A DNA stretch of 64,000 nucleotides from an uncultured Pelagibacteraceae bacterium (GTDB taxonomy: Bacteria; Pseudomonadota; Alphaproteobacteria; Pelagibacterales; Pelagibacteraceae): assembly GCA_902571425.1 (NCBI GenBank), contig CACGBZ010000006.1:1-64000 (forward strand). The letters run 5' to 3'. Of this stretch, positions 55,919 through 64,000 are shown in pieces. Position 1 is the stretch's first letter. Each line of letters begins with the position of its first letter. The position numbers and the translations under genes are program-made. The notes under the pieces were generated by a model. It saw only the letters and a program-made list of their open reading frames with translations, did not search any database and was not told the DNA's origin.

Positions 55919-57166
55919 ATGATTTCCAAACAAGATAAAAAATTTTTAGAAAAACTTATTAAAAAGTTTGATTTGAACAAAAAAGAAGATGAAAGAAATT
56001 ATCCACTTCTAGAAAAAGGATTTACAAATTCAGATATAATGAGGGGGATTGAAGTTTTGCTAAGTAGAAAAATCACAATGTCTAATTTAACCAAAAAGTT
56101 TGAATTTGAATTTGCAAAGTTTGTAGGCTCAAAGTATGCTTTGATGGTAAATTCTGGCTCATCAGCAAATCTTTTAGCTTCATTTGCTTTAATAAATCCC
56201 AAAAAAAAAAATCATTTAAAAACTGGCCAAAGCTTTATTATCCCAACAACTTGTTGGTCAACATCTTTGTGGCCATTAGTTCAGTGTGGTTTGAAGCCAA
56301 AATTTATTGACATAAATATAAATACATTTTGTTTGGACGAAAAATTGTTAGCTAACAAAGAATTTAAAGACTCAAAAGCAATCATGAACATTCACATTCT
56401 TGGAAATTCACCAGATATTAAAAAAATATCACAATTTGCAAAAAAAAATAATATGTTCTTAATTGAAGATACATGTGAAGCATTAGGGTCTAAATTTAAA
56501 TCTAAATATCTCGGAACTTACGGAGATTTTGGTACTTTTTCTTTTTATTATTCACACCAAATAACATCAGGTGAAGGGGGGATGGTAGTATGCAAAACAA
56601 AAGAAGATTATGAAATACTTCACACTTTACGCGCTCATGGTTGGGACAGAGGATTGAAAACAAATATTAAAAAAAATAATTTTAATTTTATTAATTCAGG
56701 TTTTAATTTACGTCCACTTGATTTAACAGCTTCAATTGGATTAAGTCAGCTCAAAAGATTAAAAAATATGATGAAAATTAGAAAGCAAAACAGAGACATA
56801 ATAATTAATAGAATTAAATCATCATACAAATGGAAAAATCAATTTTCATTTTTTGAACCAAACGAAGGTCTTAAACCAAGTTGGTTTGGTTTACCAATAA
56901 TTATTAATCCAGAATATAAAAAATACAAAGATAAATTTATGAGATATTTAAATTCTAAAGGAATTGAGACGAGACCTATTTTAAGTGGAAATTTTTTAAA
57001 TCAGCCCTCCGCAAAGCTTTATAATTTTCATTTAAATAAAGAAAAATATAGAATTTCACAAGATATAGAGGATAGAGGTTTTTTTATAGGTTTGCCAACT
57101 CTGGCAATTTCAAAAACTACTATGCTTTTTTTAGTAGAGAATTTATTAAATATCGAAAATTGTTAA
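55919..57166 (+). CDS. DegT/AHBA-fold PLP enzyme with His in place of the catalytic Lys (ColD/RfbH-like dehydratase)
   Basis: The 415-residue protein has fold-type I aminotransferase marks: LMVNSGSSANLLA near residues 74-86, EDTCEALGSK near 182-191, and GTFSFYYSHQITSGEGGMVV near 205-224. In ordinary DegT enzymes the last motif carries Lys for the PLP imine; here the aligned residue is His213. That substitution defines PMP-dependent 3-dehydratases such as ColD and RfbH/E1. No Cys cluster for the [2Fe-2S] centre of E1 is visible, which favours ColD. Predicted action is C3 deoxygenation of a 4-keto-6-deoxy sugar nucleotide. It ends at the start of the SDR gene (TAATG). Confidence 0.8.
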   Translation: MISKQDKKFLEKLIKKFDLNKKEDERNYPLLEKGFTNSDIMRGIEVLLSRKITMSNLTKKFEFEFAKFVGSKYALMVNSGSSANLLASFALINPKKKNHLKTGQSFIIPTTCWSTSLWPLVQCGLKPKFIDININTFCLDEKLLANKEFKDSKAIMNIHILGNSPDIKKISQFAKKNNMFLIEDTCEALGSKFKSKYLGTYGDFGTFSFYYSHQITSGEGGMVVCKTKEDYEILHTLRAHGWDRGLKTNIKKNNFNFINSGFNLRPLDLTASIGLSQLKRLKNMMKIRKQNRDIIINRIKSSYKWKNQFSFFEPNEGLKPSWFGLPIIINPEYKKYKDKFMRYLNSKGIETRPILSGNFLNQPSAKLYNFHLNKEKYRISQDIEDRGFFIGLPTLAISKTTMLFLVENLLNIENC

Positions 57167-57987
57167 TGTTAAAATGTGGCATTACAGGTTCAAAAGGCAA
57201 TTTAGGAAAAACATTTACAAAAAATAATAAAATATTTAGACTTATTCCATTTAAAGGCGACATAACAAAAAAAAAGGATATTGATAAATGGATTCAAGCA
57301 AATCAATTTGATTTAATAATTCATTTTGCAGCTTTAGTGCCCATTAAAAAAGTTACTAAAAACTATAAAAAAGCTTTCAAAACAAATTATATTGGAACAA
57401 CACACCTTGTAAATTCAATATTAAAATATAATAAAAAATTAAATTGGTTTTTCTTTGCATCGACATCACATGTTTATCCTTTTAAAAATACTCAATCAAA
57501 AGAAAGTTACTCACTCAAGCCGATTTCAAAATATGGTAAAACAAAATTATTAGCAGAAAAATATATTATTAAAAAATTCAAAAAAACAAAAATTGTGTAT
57601 TGTATAGGAAGAATTTTTAGTATTTTTGATAATAGAGGTAAAGATTTTTTCTTAAAGAGTCTAGTGAATAAAATAAATACAAAAGAAGACACAATAACTC
57701 TAACAAACATGAATCATTACAGGGATTTTTTGACCACTAAACAAATTTCCAGCGTTATAATTGAATTATTCAAAAAGAGATATAAAGGAACGATTAATAT
57801 AGGTAGTGGAAAAAAAACCGATCTAAAAAAAATAGCCAGAGTAGTAGCAGACAGATTTAAAAAGAAATTATTATTTAAAAATAATAAAGTAACATGTTCA
57901 GTATCATCAAATATAAAATTAAATAAAATGGGTATAAAGTTAAAAAAATTAAATATTTCAAAAGAACTAAATTTTTTAGGTTTATAG
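57166..57987 (+). CDS. NAD-dependent epimerase/reductase (SDR)
   Basis: With the ATG at 57166 (sharing its first base with the previous stop) the protein has 273 residues. It begins LKCGITGSKGNLGKTF, a GxxGxxG variant, has FAALVPI near residue 59, STSHVY and SKYGKTKLLAEKY with Tyr and Lys in YGKTK. A TTG two codons earlier is possible but less likely. As partner of a ColD-like dehydratase it might epimerise/reduce a keto-deoxy sugar as ColC does; this is inference from position only. Confidence 0.78.
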   Translation: MLKCGITGSKGNLGKTFTKNNKIFRLIPFKGDITKKKDIDKWIQANQFDLIIHFAALVPIKKVTKNYKKAFKTNYIGTTHLVNSILKYNKKLNWFFFASTSHVYPFKNTQSKESYSLKPISKYGKTKLLAEKYIIKKFKKTKIVYCIGRIFSIFDNRGKDFFLKSLVNKINTKEDTITLTNMNHYRDFLTTKQISSVIIELFKKRYKGTINIGSGKKTDLKKIARVVADRFKKKLLFKNNKVTCSVSSNIKLNKMGIKLKKLNISKELNFLGL

Positions 57988-58002
57988 AATTTTTAAATTA
58001 TT

Positions 58003-59865
58003 TTAGTCACAATATTTATTTAAAAAAAACAATTCGAAGTAATCTCCACTATAAGTTTTACAGTAAGCATTTAAGTCTATGATAGATTTATTTATTATAT
58101 TTTTTTTCAATTCTAATATTATTATATCAGGTGCATAGTTATTATTTCTTTTAGTGCTAACAAACTTTTTAATCAGTCTTTTTTGTTCAAATCTAGGAAT
58201 TGCAAATTGATGAGAATAGAAAGGGGAGGATTTTTCCACGAAATCTTTTACGTTTTTATCGAAATCGTTGGAATTTTTAAATGTAAAAAGTGAATTTGCT
58301 TGATATTTTTGCCAAAATATTTGCCTAGCATTTTCATTTAAATATCTATAGCCAACTTTTTTATTTGAAATAAAATTTTCAAAATCATTTTTGTTTAATT
58401 TTAAAAATTTTAAAGACTCAATTAAATCAATTTCAGTCAAAGCATCGTCTTTTGCTGAAAAAGTTCCGTCAATAATTTTTAAATCTTTAACGTCATTTAG
58501 TATTGACCATATTAATACTAAGTTGTTAAAAGTAAGAATATTTGTATCTTCGATTTTTAAATTTTTATTGTATTTAATTTTTAAAATTATCTCATTAATT
58601 TCTTTTCTACTTTCGTTTTGTTTAATTTCATTTAAAGTTTTTAAACTTAAATCGAAGTTATAAAACACAATAAGAACCAATATTCCAATTATAGAAAAAT
58701 TTTTCTTAATATTTATTATTTTTATCTTTGAATTTAAATAAGTGAAAAAAGAAATAACAAAAATAATTAAATATAAAAATGAAGATATCACTACCATGTT
58801 ATTAAAATGATATAAAAAAGAAATTTTGTTAGAAATTAATATAAAAATAATTGGAGATAGCAACGAAACAATAAATATTATTAAAAAGATTTTGATGATA
58901 TCATGATTGTTTTTTATAAACTTTGAGTGAAAATAAAAAAGAAAAAAAATAATAGCGTAAAAAAATAAAATTTTTAATCTCGTTAATTTTTCAATATAAT
59001 GCTTTACTAAAAATAATTTATCCTCAAAATTTATTGAAAAAATACCCATTCTAGAACTGTAAGCTTCACTTGTTCCAATTAGAAAAGTGAGAAAGGGAGT
59101 TATAAGAATTACGAACGCAAATAGACTTATAACAATATTTTTATAGTTTTTGATTATTTCTTTAAAAAAATTTTTTTTGTATTTGATTAATAATAAAAAA
59201 ATATATGAAAATAACTGTATAAAAAAAATGAAAAAAAATGAACTTAATGTTAGGCTCATTATTAAACTCAAAGATAAAAGATATTTTAATTTAAACATTT
59301 CATCTCTAAAAGAAATTATGCTAATAAAAATAAAAATAAAAAAATATAATTGTGAGATTAAAGGTCTAGGAAATCTTAAATTATAAAAATTCTGTGTAAA
59401 CGTATTTACCTCAACTATCCCTAAAAAATTTAGTTGCTCAATTATAATCGGCAAAACAAACATAGTTGAGGCAAAAAAAATTGAATTTATGTTTGAAATT
59501 TTAAATTGTCTAAAGATTAAATAAAAAATAAATAAAAAAATAAATATTGATATAAGTTCTAAAATTATAAAGCTTGTAATCCCAATAAATTTGTAAAGTA
59601 TACTGTGAAAAATTATAGAACCAATTGGGTACAATAATAATTCATTTTGACCAATTGAGGAATTAAAATTCTCGTTAAAATTAAAATCTGCGAATGATTT
59701 TACATAATGAAAATACATTGAACTATCTTGGTGGCTAACATTTATTACTTTAAGAACTAAGTCCTCTTGAATAAAATAAATAAATGAAATCAGCCATTTT
59801 CCGAGAAAAAATGTGAAAGAAATTAAAATCAAAATTAAAATATTTTTTTCAATTATCTTACTCAT
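58003..59865 (-). CDS. Large polytopic membrane protein, GT-C-like
   Basis: A 620-residue protein with about 11 to 13 hydrophobic helices in residues 1-400 and a C-terminal soluble part (about 410-620) rich in Lys/Asn/Asp. The first extracytoplasmic loop has SHQDSSMYFHYVKSFADF, an acidic motif after helix 1 like that of GT-C transferases and PMT-like proteins. It does not match a family I can name. Convergent with the SDR gene, 15 bases apart, and on its own transcript; 100 bases separate its start from the thyX region. A role in glycan transfer is a guess from context. Confidence 0.65.
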   Translation of the reverse strand: MSKIIEKNILILILISFTFFLGKWLISFIYFIQEDLVLKVINVSHQDSSMYFHYVKSFADFNFNENFNSSIGQNELLLYPIGSIIFHSILYKFIGITSFIILELISIFIFLFIFYLIFRQFKISNINSIFFASTMFVLPIIIEQLNFLGIVEVNTFTQNFYNLRFPRPLISQLYFFIFIFISIISFRDEMFKLKYLLSLSLIMSLTLSSFFFIFFIQLFSYIFLLLIKYKKNFFKEIIKNYKNIVISLFAFVILITPFLTFLIGTSEAYSSRMGIFSINFEDKLFLVKHYIEKLTRLKILFFYAIIFFLFYFHSKFIKNNHDIIKIFLIIFIVSLLSPIIFILISNKISFLYHFNNMVVISSFLYLIIFVISFFTYLNSKIKIINIKKNFSIIGILVLIVFYNFDLSLKTLNEIKQNESRKEINEIILKIKYNKNLKIEDTNILTFNNLVLIWSILNDVKDLKIIDGTFSAKDDALTEIDLIESLKFLKLNKNDFENFISNKKVGYRYLNENARQIFWQKYQANSLFTFKNSNDFDKNVKDFVEKSSPFYSHQFAIPRFEQKRLIKKFVSTKRNNNYAPDIIILELKKNIINKSIIDLNAYCKTYSGDYFELFFLNKYCD

Positions 59866-60018
59866 GTGTTTAAATAATATTCAGCATAAAAAAATTTATT
59901 CTCAAGTATTTTTAAATTAATTTTAGCTTACTCTTATAAGTTGTATATTATATTTTTTCCTTAGTTGGAAATCAGATACTATTACTATAAAAACTACTAT
60001 TACGACTCAATTAAAATC

Positions 60019-60966
60019 ATGAAATTAACTAAAGAACAAATAGAAGAAATTAAAAATCAGCAAACTCAAAGTAGCACAACAAAAAGAGTTACTGCTCCTG
60101 AGCTAGAAAAAATTTTATATGAAGCAATTCCAGCTTTAGATCATGGTTTTGTAAGAGTTGTTGATTATATGGGTGATGACACTTCCATAGTTCAATCAGC
60201 TAGAGTGTCATATGGAAAAGGAACAAAGCAGGTTTCAACTGACAAAGGTTTAATTAAATATTTGATGAGGCATTGGCACAGCACTCCATTTGAAATGTGC
60301 GAAATTAAATACCACATTAAGCTTCCAATATTTATTGCCAGACAATGGATTAGACACAGAACTGCAAATGTTAATGAATATTCTGCAAGGTATTCAATTC
60401 TGGATAAAGAATTTTATTTGCCATCACAAGAAAATTTAGCTGCTCAATCAACTAGTAATAGACAGGGTAGAGGAGATGTATTGGAAGGAAAACAGGCAAA
60501 GGAAGTTTTAGAACTTTTAAAAAGTGATGCGGAGAGAACTTATGATAATTATGAGACTATGCTTAATGAAAGATTTGACGGATCAACTATTGACGAAAAT
60601 AAAAAAGGTTTAGCTAGAGAACTTGCAAGAATGAATTTAACATTAAATACTTATACTCAATGGTATTGGAAAACTGACTTATTAAATTTGATGAATTTTT
60701 TAAGATTAAGAGCTGATAGTCATGCTCAATATGAAATTAGAGTTTATGCTGATATAATGTTAGACACAGTAAAAAAATGGGTCCCTACAACTTACGATGC
60801 TTTTATGGATTATAGAGTTGGTGGTACCGAGGTTTCTGCAAAAGGAAAATTAATTATTCAAAAATTTATCAAAGGTGAAAATGTGGATGTTGAAAGTTCT
60901 GGGCTATCTAAAAGAGAGTGGAATGAATTAATGACTGCTTTTGATCTTAAAGATAAGTTGATTTAA
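60019..60966 (+). CDS. thyX: FAD-dependent thymidylate synthase
   Basis: ThyX methylates dUMP with methylene-THF using FAD. The RHRX7SXR motif is present as [13 protein letters not shown], followed by [11 protein letters not shown]. The start is best at ATG 60019 (315 residues); the frame remains open to a TTG at 59965 but the extra residues (Tyr-rich) look non-coding. The C-terminal end overlaps the convergent mrp gene by 20 bases. The enzyme replaces ThyA, normal for this group. Confidence 0.96.
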   Translation: MKLTKEQIEEIKNQQTQSSTTKRVTAPELEKILYEAIPALDHGFVRVVDYMGDDTSIVQSARVSYGKGTKQVSTDKGLIKYLMRHWHSTPFEMCEIKYHIKLPIFIARQWIRHRTANVNEYSARYSILDKEFYLPSQENLAAQSTSNRQGRGDVLEGKQAKEVLELLKSDAERTYDNYETMLNERFDGSTIDENKKGLARELARMNLTLNTYTQWYWKTDLLNLMNFLRLRADSHAQYEIRVYADIMLDTVKKWVPTTYDAFMDYRVGGTEVSAKGKLIIQKFIKGENVDVESSGLSKREWNELMTAFDLKDKLI

Positions 60967-61771
60967 TTTTTTCAGCAAAAATTAAATATATTTTAGAAAT
61001 TTCATGTTCAGGGCTAGCCTCTACAATTGGCTTTCCCTCGTCTCCTGTTTTACCAACTTCAGGATTAATTGGAATTTCACCCAAAAATTCTTTTTGAAAT
61101 TCCTCTGCAGTTTTTTTTACTCCGCCTTCTCCAAAAATTTTATATTTTTTTCCATCATCACCAATAAAGAAACTCATGTTATCAACTAAACCTAAAATTT
61201 TAACTCCAAGTTTGTCAAACATTCTAATTCCTCTCTTAACATCTAAAAGAGCTACTTCTTGAGGAGTACTTACAATTATTGCACCATCCATTTTTATTTC
61301 TTGAGAAAAAGTAAGTTGAGTATCACCAGTTCCTGGAGGCATATCAACTATAATAAAATCTAAATCTTTCCAATTTACTTTCTGGGTAAAAGTTTTAATT
61401 GCACTTGTTACCATTGGACCACGCCATATCATAGGAGTTTGTTGATCAGCTAAAAAACCAATCGACATACATTGAATGTCATATTTTGTAATTGGATCTA
61501 ATTTTTGGCCATCACTTTTTGGTTTTTCATTAATATCAAACATTTTAGGAATTGATGGACCATAAATATCTGCATCTAAAAGACCAACTTTGCACCCAAT
61601 TTTTTTCAAAGCCAAAGCAAGATTCGTTGCAAATGTAGATTTTCCAACACCACCCTTTGCACTAGAGATTGCAATTGTAAACTTAGTTCCAAGAATAGGA
61701 TTTTTAGTGAATTTTTTAGGCTCTAGCTTACTTTTCATTGCGGCACTAAGTTCAGGTTTTTTATCAGTCAT
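60947..61771 (-). CDS. mrp: Mrp/ApbC family Fe-S cluster carrier ATPase
   Basis: A P-loop NTPase with the deviant Walker A KGGVGKST near residues 39-46, [19 protein letters not shown] and a NMS motif (VDNMSFF). The usual C-terminal CxxC of Mrp is absent from the visible sequence, and the N-terminal DUF59 domain found in many homologues is also missing. The start is taken at the internal ATG 61771 (274 residues), giving 51 bases to divergent hflK; an ATG at 61822 would overlap the hflK start (CATATG) and leave no room for a promoter. Function: loading or transfer of iron-sulphur clusters by family. Confidence 0.9.
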   Translation of the reverse strand: MTDKKPELSAAMKSKLEPKKFTKNPILGTKFTIAISSAKGGVGKSTFATNLALALKKIGCKVGLLDADIYGPSIPKMFDINEKPKSDGQKLDPITKYDIQCMSIGFLADQQTPMIWRGPMVTSAIKTFTQKVNWKDLDFIIVDMPPGTGDTQLTFSQEIKMDGAIIVSTPQEVALLDVKRGIRMFDKLGVKILGLVDNMSFFIGDDGKKYKIFGEGGVKKTAEEFQKEFLGEIPINPEVGKTGDEGKPIVEASPEHEISKIYLIFAEKIKSTYL

Positions 61772-61822
61772 AAAAGTATCATTACTTGTTTTTTGCAATA
61801 AAGACACTATATACTTTGGCAT

Positions 61823-62923
61823 ATGTCAGACGATTTTAAAGGTCAAAGTCCTTGGGGAGCACCTCCTGGTGGAGGTGGGGGAGGTAATGGATCAGGAAGA
61901 GGTCCTACACCACCAAATGTCGACGAATTAATTAGAGATCTTCAAGATAAAATTAAAAAGTTTTTACCTGGAGGAAAAACTTCGGGAGGAAAATCAATAA
62001 GTCTAATTTTATTAGTTTTAGTTTTTGTATGGTTAGCGAGCGGACTTTATAGAGTATTACCTGATGAACAAGGTGTTGTATTAAGATTTGGTAAATTTGT
62101 AAAAACTACACAGCCTGGTTTAAACTATCATATACCTTTTCCTGTTGAAAATGTTCAAACACCAAAAGTAACTAAAGTTAATAGAATGGATATAGGATTT
62201 AGATCTGAAAGAGACAGTGGCTTCTCTACAGGTGGTGGTGTTGCCGATGTTCCACAAGAAAGCTTAATGTTAACTGGAGATGAAAATATTGTAAATATAG
62301 ACTTCTCAGTATTTTGGGTGATTAAAGATGCTGGTAATTTTTTATTCAAAATTCAAGACCCAGAAGGCACAGTTAAAGCAGCTGCTGAAACTGCAATGAG
62401 AGAGGTAATAGCTAAAAGTGATATTCAACCGATCTTAACAGAGGGAAGATCTAAAATTGAGCTTGAAACTCAAGAAATTATTCAAACTATTTTAGATGAT
62501 TACGAAAGCGGGATTCAAATTACACAAGTTCAAACACAAAAAGCTGACCCACCAGATCAAGTAATTGATGCATTTAGAGATGTACAAGCCGCAAGAGCAG
62601 ATATGGAAAGATCTAAAAATGAAGCTGAAGCTTATGCAAACGATGTTATTCCAAGAGCCCGAGGGGAAGCACAAAAGATTTTACAAGCAGCAGAAGCATA
62701 TAAAAAAGAAGTTGTTGCTAAAGCCGAAGGTGAAGCAAGTAGATTTATAGCTATATATAATGAATATAAAAACGCAAAAGCAGTTACTCAAGAAAGAATG
62801 TATTTAGAGACTATGGAAAAAGTTTTAGCAGATATTGATAAAGTAATTATAGAAAAAAATGCAGGTTCAGGTGTAGTACCGTACTTACCTTTGCCAGAGT
62901 TAAAGAAGAAAGCGACAAATTAG
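61823..62923 (+). CDS. hflK: FtsH modulator HflK
   Basis: A 366-residue SPFH/band 7 protein. A Gly/Pro-rich cytoplasmic N-terminus (residues 10-35) precedes a membrane helix (about 57-75), then the band 7 domain with PDEQGVVLRFGKFVKTTQPGLNYHIPFP near 80-107, and a long C-terminal coiled coil containing RARGEAQKILQAAEAYK. HflK and HflC form a large cage around FtsH in the inner membrane and restrain its activity. It precedes hflC by one base and diverges from mrp. Confidence 0.97.
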   Translation: MSDDFKGQSPWGAPPGGGGGGNGSGRGPTPPNVDELIRDLQDKIKKFLPGGKTSGGKSISLILLVLVFVWLASGLYRVLPDEQGVVLRFGKFVKTTQPGLNYHIPFPVENVQTPKVTKVNRMDIGFRSERDSGFSTGGGVADVPQESLMLTGDENIVNIDFSVFWVIKDAGNFLFKIQDPEGTVKAAAETAMREVIAKSDIQPILTEGRSKIELETQEIIQTILDDYESGIQITQVQTQKADPPDQVIDAFRDVQAARADMERSKNEAEAYANDVIPRARGEAQKILQAAEAYKKEVVAKAEGEASRFIAIYNEYKNAKAVTQERMYLETMEKVLADIDKVIIEKNAGSGVVPYLPLPELKKKATN

Positions 62924-62924
62924 A

Positions 62925-63797
62925 ATGAAAACTGGAAAAATATTAGTTGGATTATTAGTTGCAATTGGAGTTGTAGCTTTTTTATCAGTAATTATAGTTA
63001 AAGAAGTTAACCAAGCAATTATTCTTCAGTTTGGTGATCCAAAAAGAATTATAATGAAACCAGGTTTAAACTTTAAAATTCCATTTATTCAGAACGTTGT
63101 TTATTTAGATAAAAGAATTCTAAACTTAGATGCTCCGCCAGAAGAGGTTATTGCATCAGACCAGAAAAGATTGATTGTTGATGCATTTGCAAGATTTCAA
63201 ATTGTAGACCCGCTTAAATTTTATATTTCAGTTGGAAACGAAAGAGTTGCAAGATCAAGACTATCAACAATTATTAATTCAAGAATTAGAAATGTATTAG
63301 GTCAAGAGGAATTACAAACATTATTATCCAAAGATAGATCTAAGCAAATGGCTTTAATTAAAGAAGGTGTAAACAATGAAGCACAAAATTTTGGTATAAA
63401 TATTGTAGATGTAAGAATTAAAAGAGCGGACCTACCTCAGGCAAACAGTGATGCAATTTATAGAAGAATGCAGACTGAAAGGGAGAGAGAAGCAAAAGAA
63501 TTCAGAGCAAAAGGTGCGGAGATGGCTGTCACTATTACATCAACTGCAGATAAAGAAGTTACTGTGATCTTAGCAGATGCCCAAAAGCAATCTGAGATTA
63601 TGAAAGGAGAAGGTGATGGAGAAAGAAATAAAATATTTGCTGACGCCTTTGGTCAAGATCCAGAGTTTTTTGCTTTCTATAGAGCTATGCAAGCATATGA
63701 AAAAGCTCTAATTGGTGGTGAAACTTCTTTAATTTTATCACCTGATAGTGAATTTTTTAAATTTTTTGGAAATATAAAACCCGAAATCCAACAATAA
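62925..63797 (+). CDS. hflC: FtsH modulator HflC
   Basis: A 290-residue SPFH protein with one N-terminal helix (residues 5-25), QAIILQFGDPKRIIMKPGLNFKIPF near 31-55, and a coiled-coil part with YRRMQTEREREAKEFRAKGAE near 189-209. Partner of HflK in the same operon (1-base gap). The C-terminus ends with LSPDSEFFKFF, typical of HflC. FtsH itself is encoded at 30804. Confidence 0.97.
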   Translation: MKTGKILVGLLVAIGVVAFLSVIIVKEVNQAIILQFGDPKRIIMKPGLNFKIPFIQNVVYLDKRILNLDAPPEEVIASDQKRLIVDAFARFQIVDPLKFYISVGNERVARSRLSTIINSRIRNVLGQEELQTLLSKDRSKQMALIKEGVNNEAQNFGINIVDVRIKRADLPQANSDAIYRRMQTEREREAKEFRAKGAEMAVTITSTADKEVTVILADAQKQSEIMKGEGDGERNKIFADAFGQDPEFFAFYRAMQAYEKALIGGETSLILSPDSEFFKFFGNIKPEIQQ

Positions 63798-63804
63798 TTC
63801 TTAA

Positions 63805-63999
63805 ATGCGTGAGCTAGTTATAGCTTTTGGTCTTTTCTTATTTATTGAGGGAATTTTGTACGCCTTATTTCCAGCAAAAATGAAAAGTATGTTGAAAAAA
63901 TTAGAACTTGTTAAAGATAGTCAGCTTAGATCAAGTGGACTTATATTTGCATTAATAGGTTTTATAATTGTTTATTTTATCAAGAGCCAATATGAATAA
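63805..63999 (+). CDS. DUF2065 family small membrane protein
   Basis: A 64-residue protein with two transmembrane helices (about residues 3-22 and 42-60), separated by FPAKMKSMLKKLELVKD. This is the DUF2065 pattern, a small family encoded directly behind hflC in many proteobacteria, here after 7 bases. No function is established. The stop codon falls at 63997-63999, one base before the window end, so the gene is complete. Confidence 0.88.
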   Translation: MRELVIAFGLFLFIEGILYALFPAKMKSMLKKLELVKDSQLRSSGLIFALIGFIIVYFIKSQYE

Positions 64000-64000
64000 G

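Larger units (their letters stand above)
54350..59865. other. Small surface-glycan type island between tmRNA and thyX
   Basis: Five genes with sugar-modifying or membrane functions, unlike the housekeeping genes on either side, lie between the tmRNA gene and thyX. The island is rich in Lys/Asn/Ile codons like the region at 1-7881. tmRNA genes are common integration sites, though no integrase, attachment repeat or transposase is seen here. Interpreted as a second variable region; proof needs comparison with other genomes. Confidence 0.55.

Noticed and set aside
54486-57987. Simple reading of the island as an amino-sugar (aminotransferase) pathway
   Set aside because: The PLP-fold enzyme has His instead of the Lys needed for transamination, so a dehydratase is more likely.
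59965-60018. thyX start at TTG 59965
   Set aside because: The added 18 residues are Tyr-rich from a repetitive TACTATTAC-like sequence; ATG at 60019 gives a normal N-terminus.
61772-61822. Mrp start at ATG 61822
   Set aside because: It would share the CATATG with the hflK start and leave no promoter space; the internal ATG at 61771 is more likely, though not proven.

Overview
The window is one dense, very AT-rich bacterial chromosome segment, probably from a marine SAR11 (Pelagibacterales) alphaproteobacterium. Pointers are the low GC, intergenic gaps of a few bases, frequent start/stop overlaps, a three-subunit proton-translocating transhydrogenase preceded by a tiny aa3-oxidase subunit IV gene, a TrcR/DUF1013 regulator, rluD next to rpoH, ThyX instead of ThyA, a circularly permuted (two-piece) tmRNA gene, and a 5S rRNA gene standing alone beside a surface-glycan region. 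I could not run searches, so the taxonomic call is inference from gene content and order.

Layout. 1-7881: part of a surface-polysaccharide region with two large membrane proteins, an FkbM methyltransferase, a GT2 glycosyltransferase, several nucleotide-sugar SDR enzymes and the GDP-fucose pair gmd-fcl; it ends at a solitary 5S rRNA that has its own promoter (7905-8053). 8069-11820: rpmJ, an aa3-oxidase subunit IV, pntAA-pntAB-pntB and transaldolase. 11821-21321 (minus strand): an O-antigen-ligase-like protein, initiator tRNA-fMet, rpsU, trcR, rpmE, an inositol-monophosphatase-family protein, efp, thiE and a central-carbon block (class I aldolase, pgk, gap, tkt). 21375-24707 (plus): a ZapA partner-like coiled coil, zapA, 5-FTHF cyclo-ligase, a YmdB-like phosphoesterase, yebC and a RuvC-like resolvase. 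24761-29752: tolQ-tolR-tolA-tolB-pal-cpoB. 29712-37207: tilS, ftsH, folP, glmM, thiD, purA. 37204-47464: rpoH and rluD, tRNA-Arg, an ABC exporter, a Sua5/TsaC protein, xseB-ispA-dxs, aroC, pdxH, ispB. 47579-53982: an S49 peptidase, glyQ-glyS, ppdK. 53986-54240 (minus): permuted tmRNA. 54350-59865: a small glycan-type island (48-aa leader, GMC oxidoreductase, PLP-fold enzyme with His at the Lys position, SDR, large membrane protein). 60019-63999: thyX, mrp, hflK-hflC and a DUF2065 protein.

The core genes supply central carbon metabolism, isoprenoids, envelope integrity and translation. The two accessory islands flank stable-RNA genes (5S and tmRNA) and carry sugar-nucleotide and glycan genes, the usual content of SAR11 hypervariable regions. 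The most noteworthy observations are the orphan 5S with a promoter placed at its 5' end; rpsU, which has no ATG/GTG/TTG start but a perfect AGGAGG before an ATT codon and sits 6 bases before initiator tRNA; the permuted tmRNA with an ANESYALAA tag; a ColD/RfbH-like His-for-Lys aminotransferase-fold enzyme; and a GAPDH whose cofactor-discriminating Asp is replaced.
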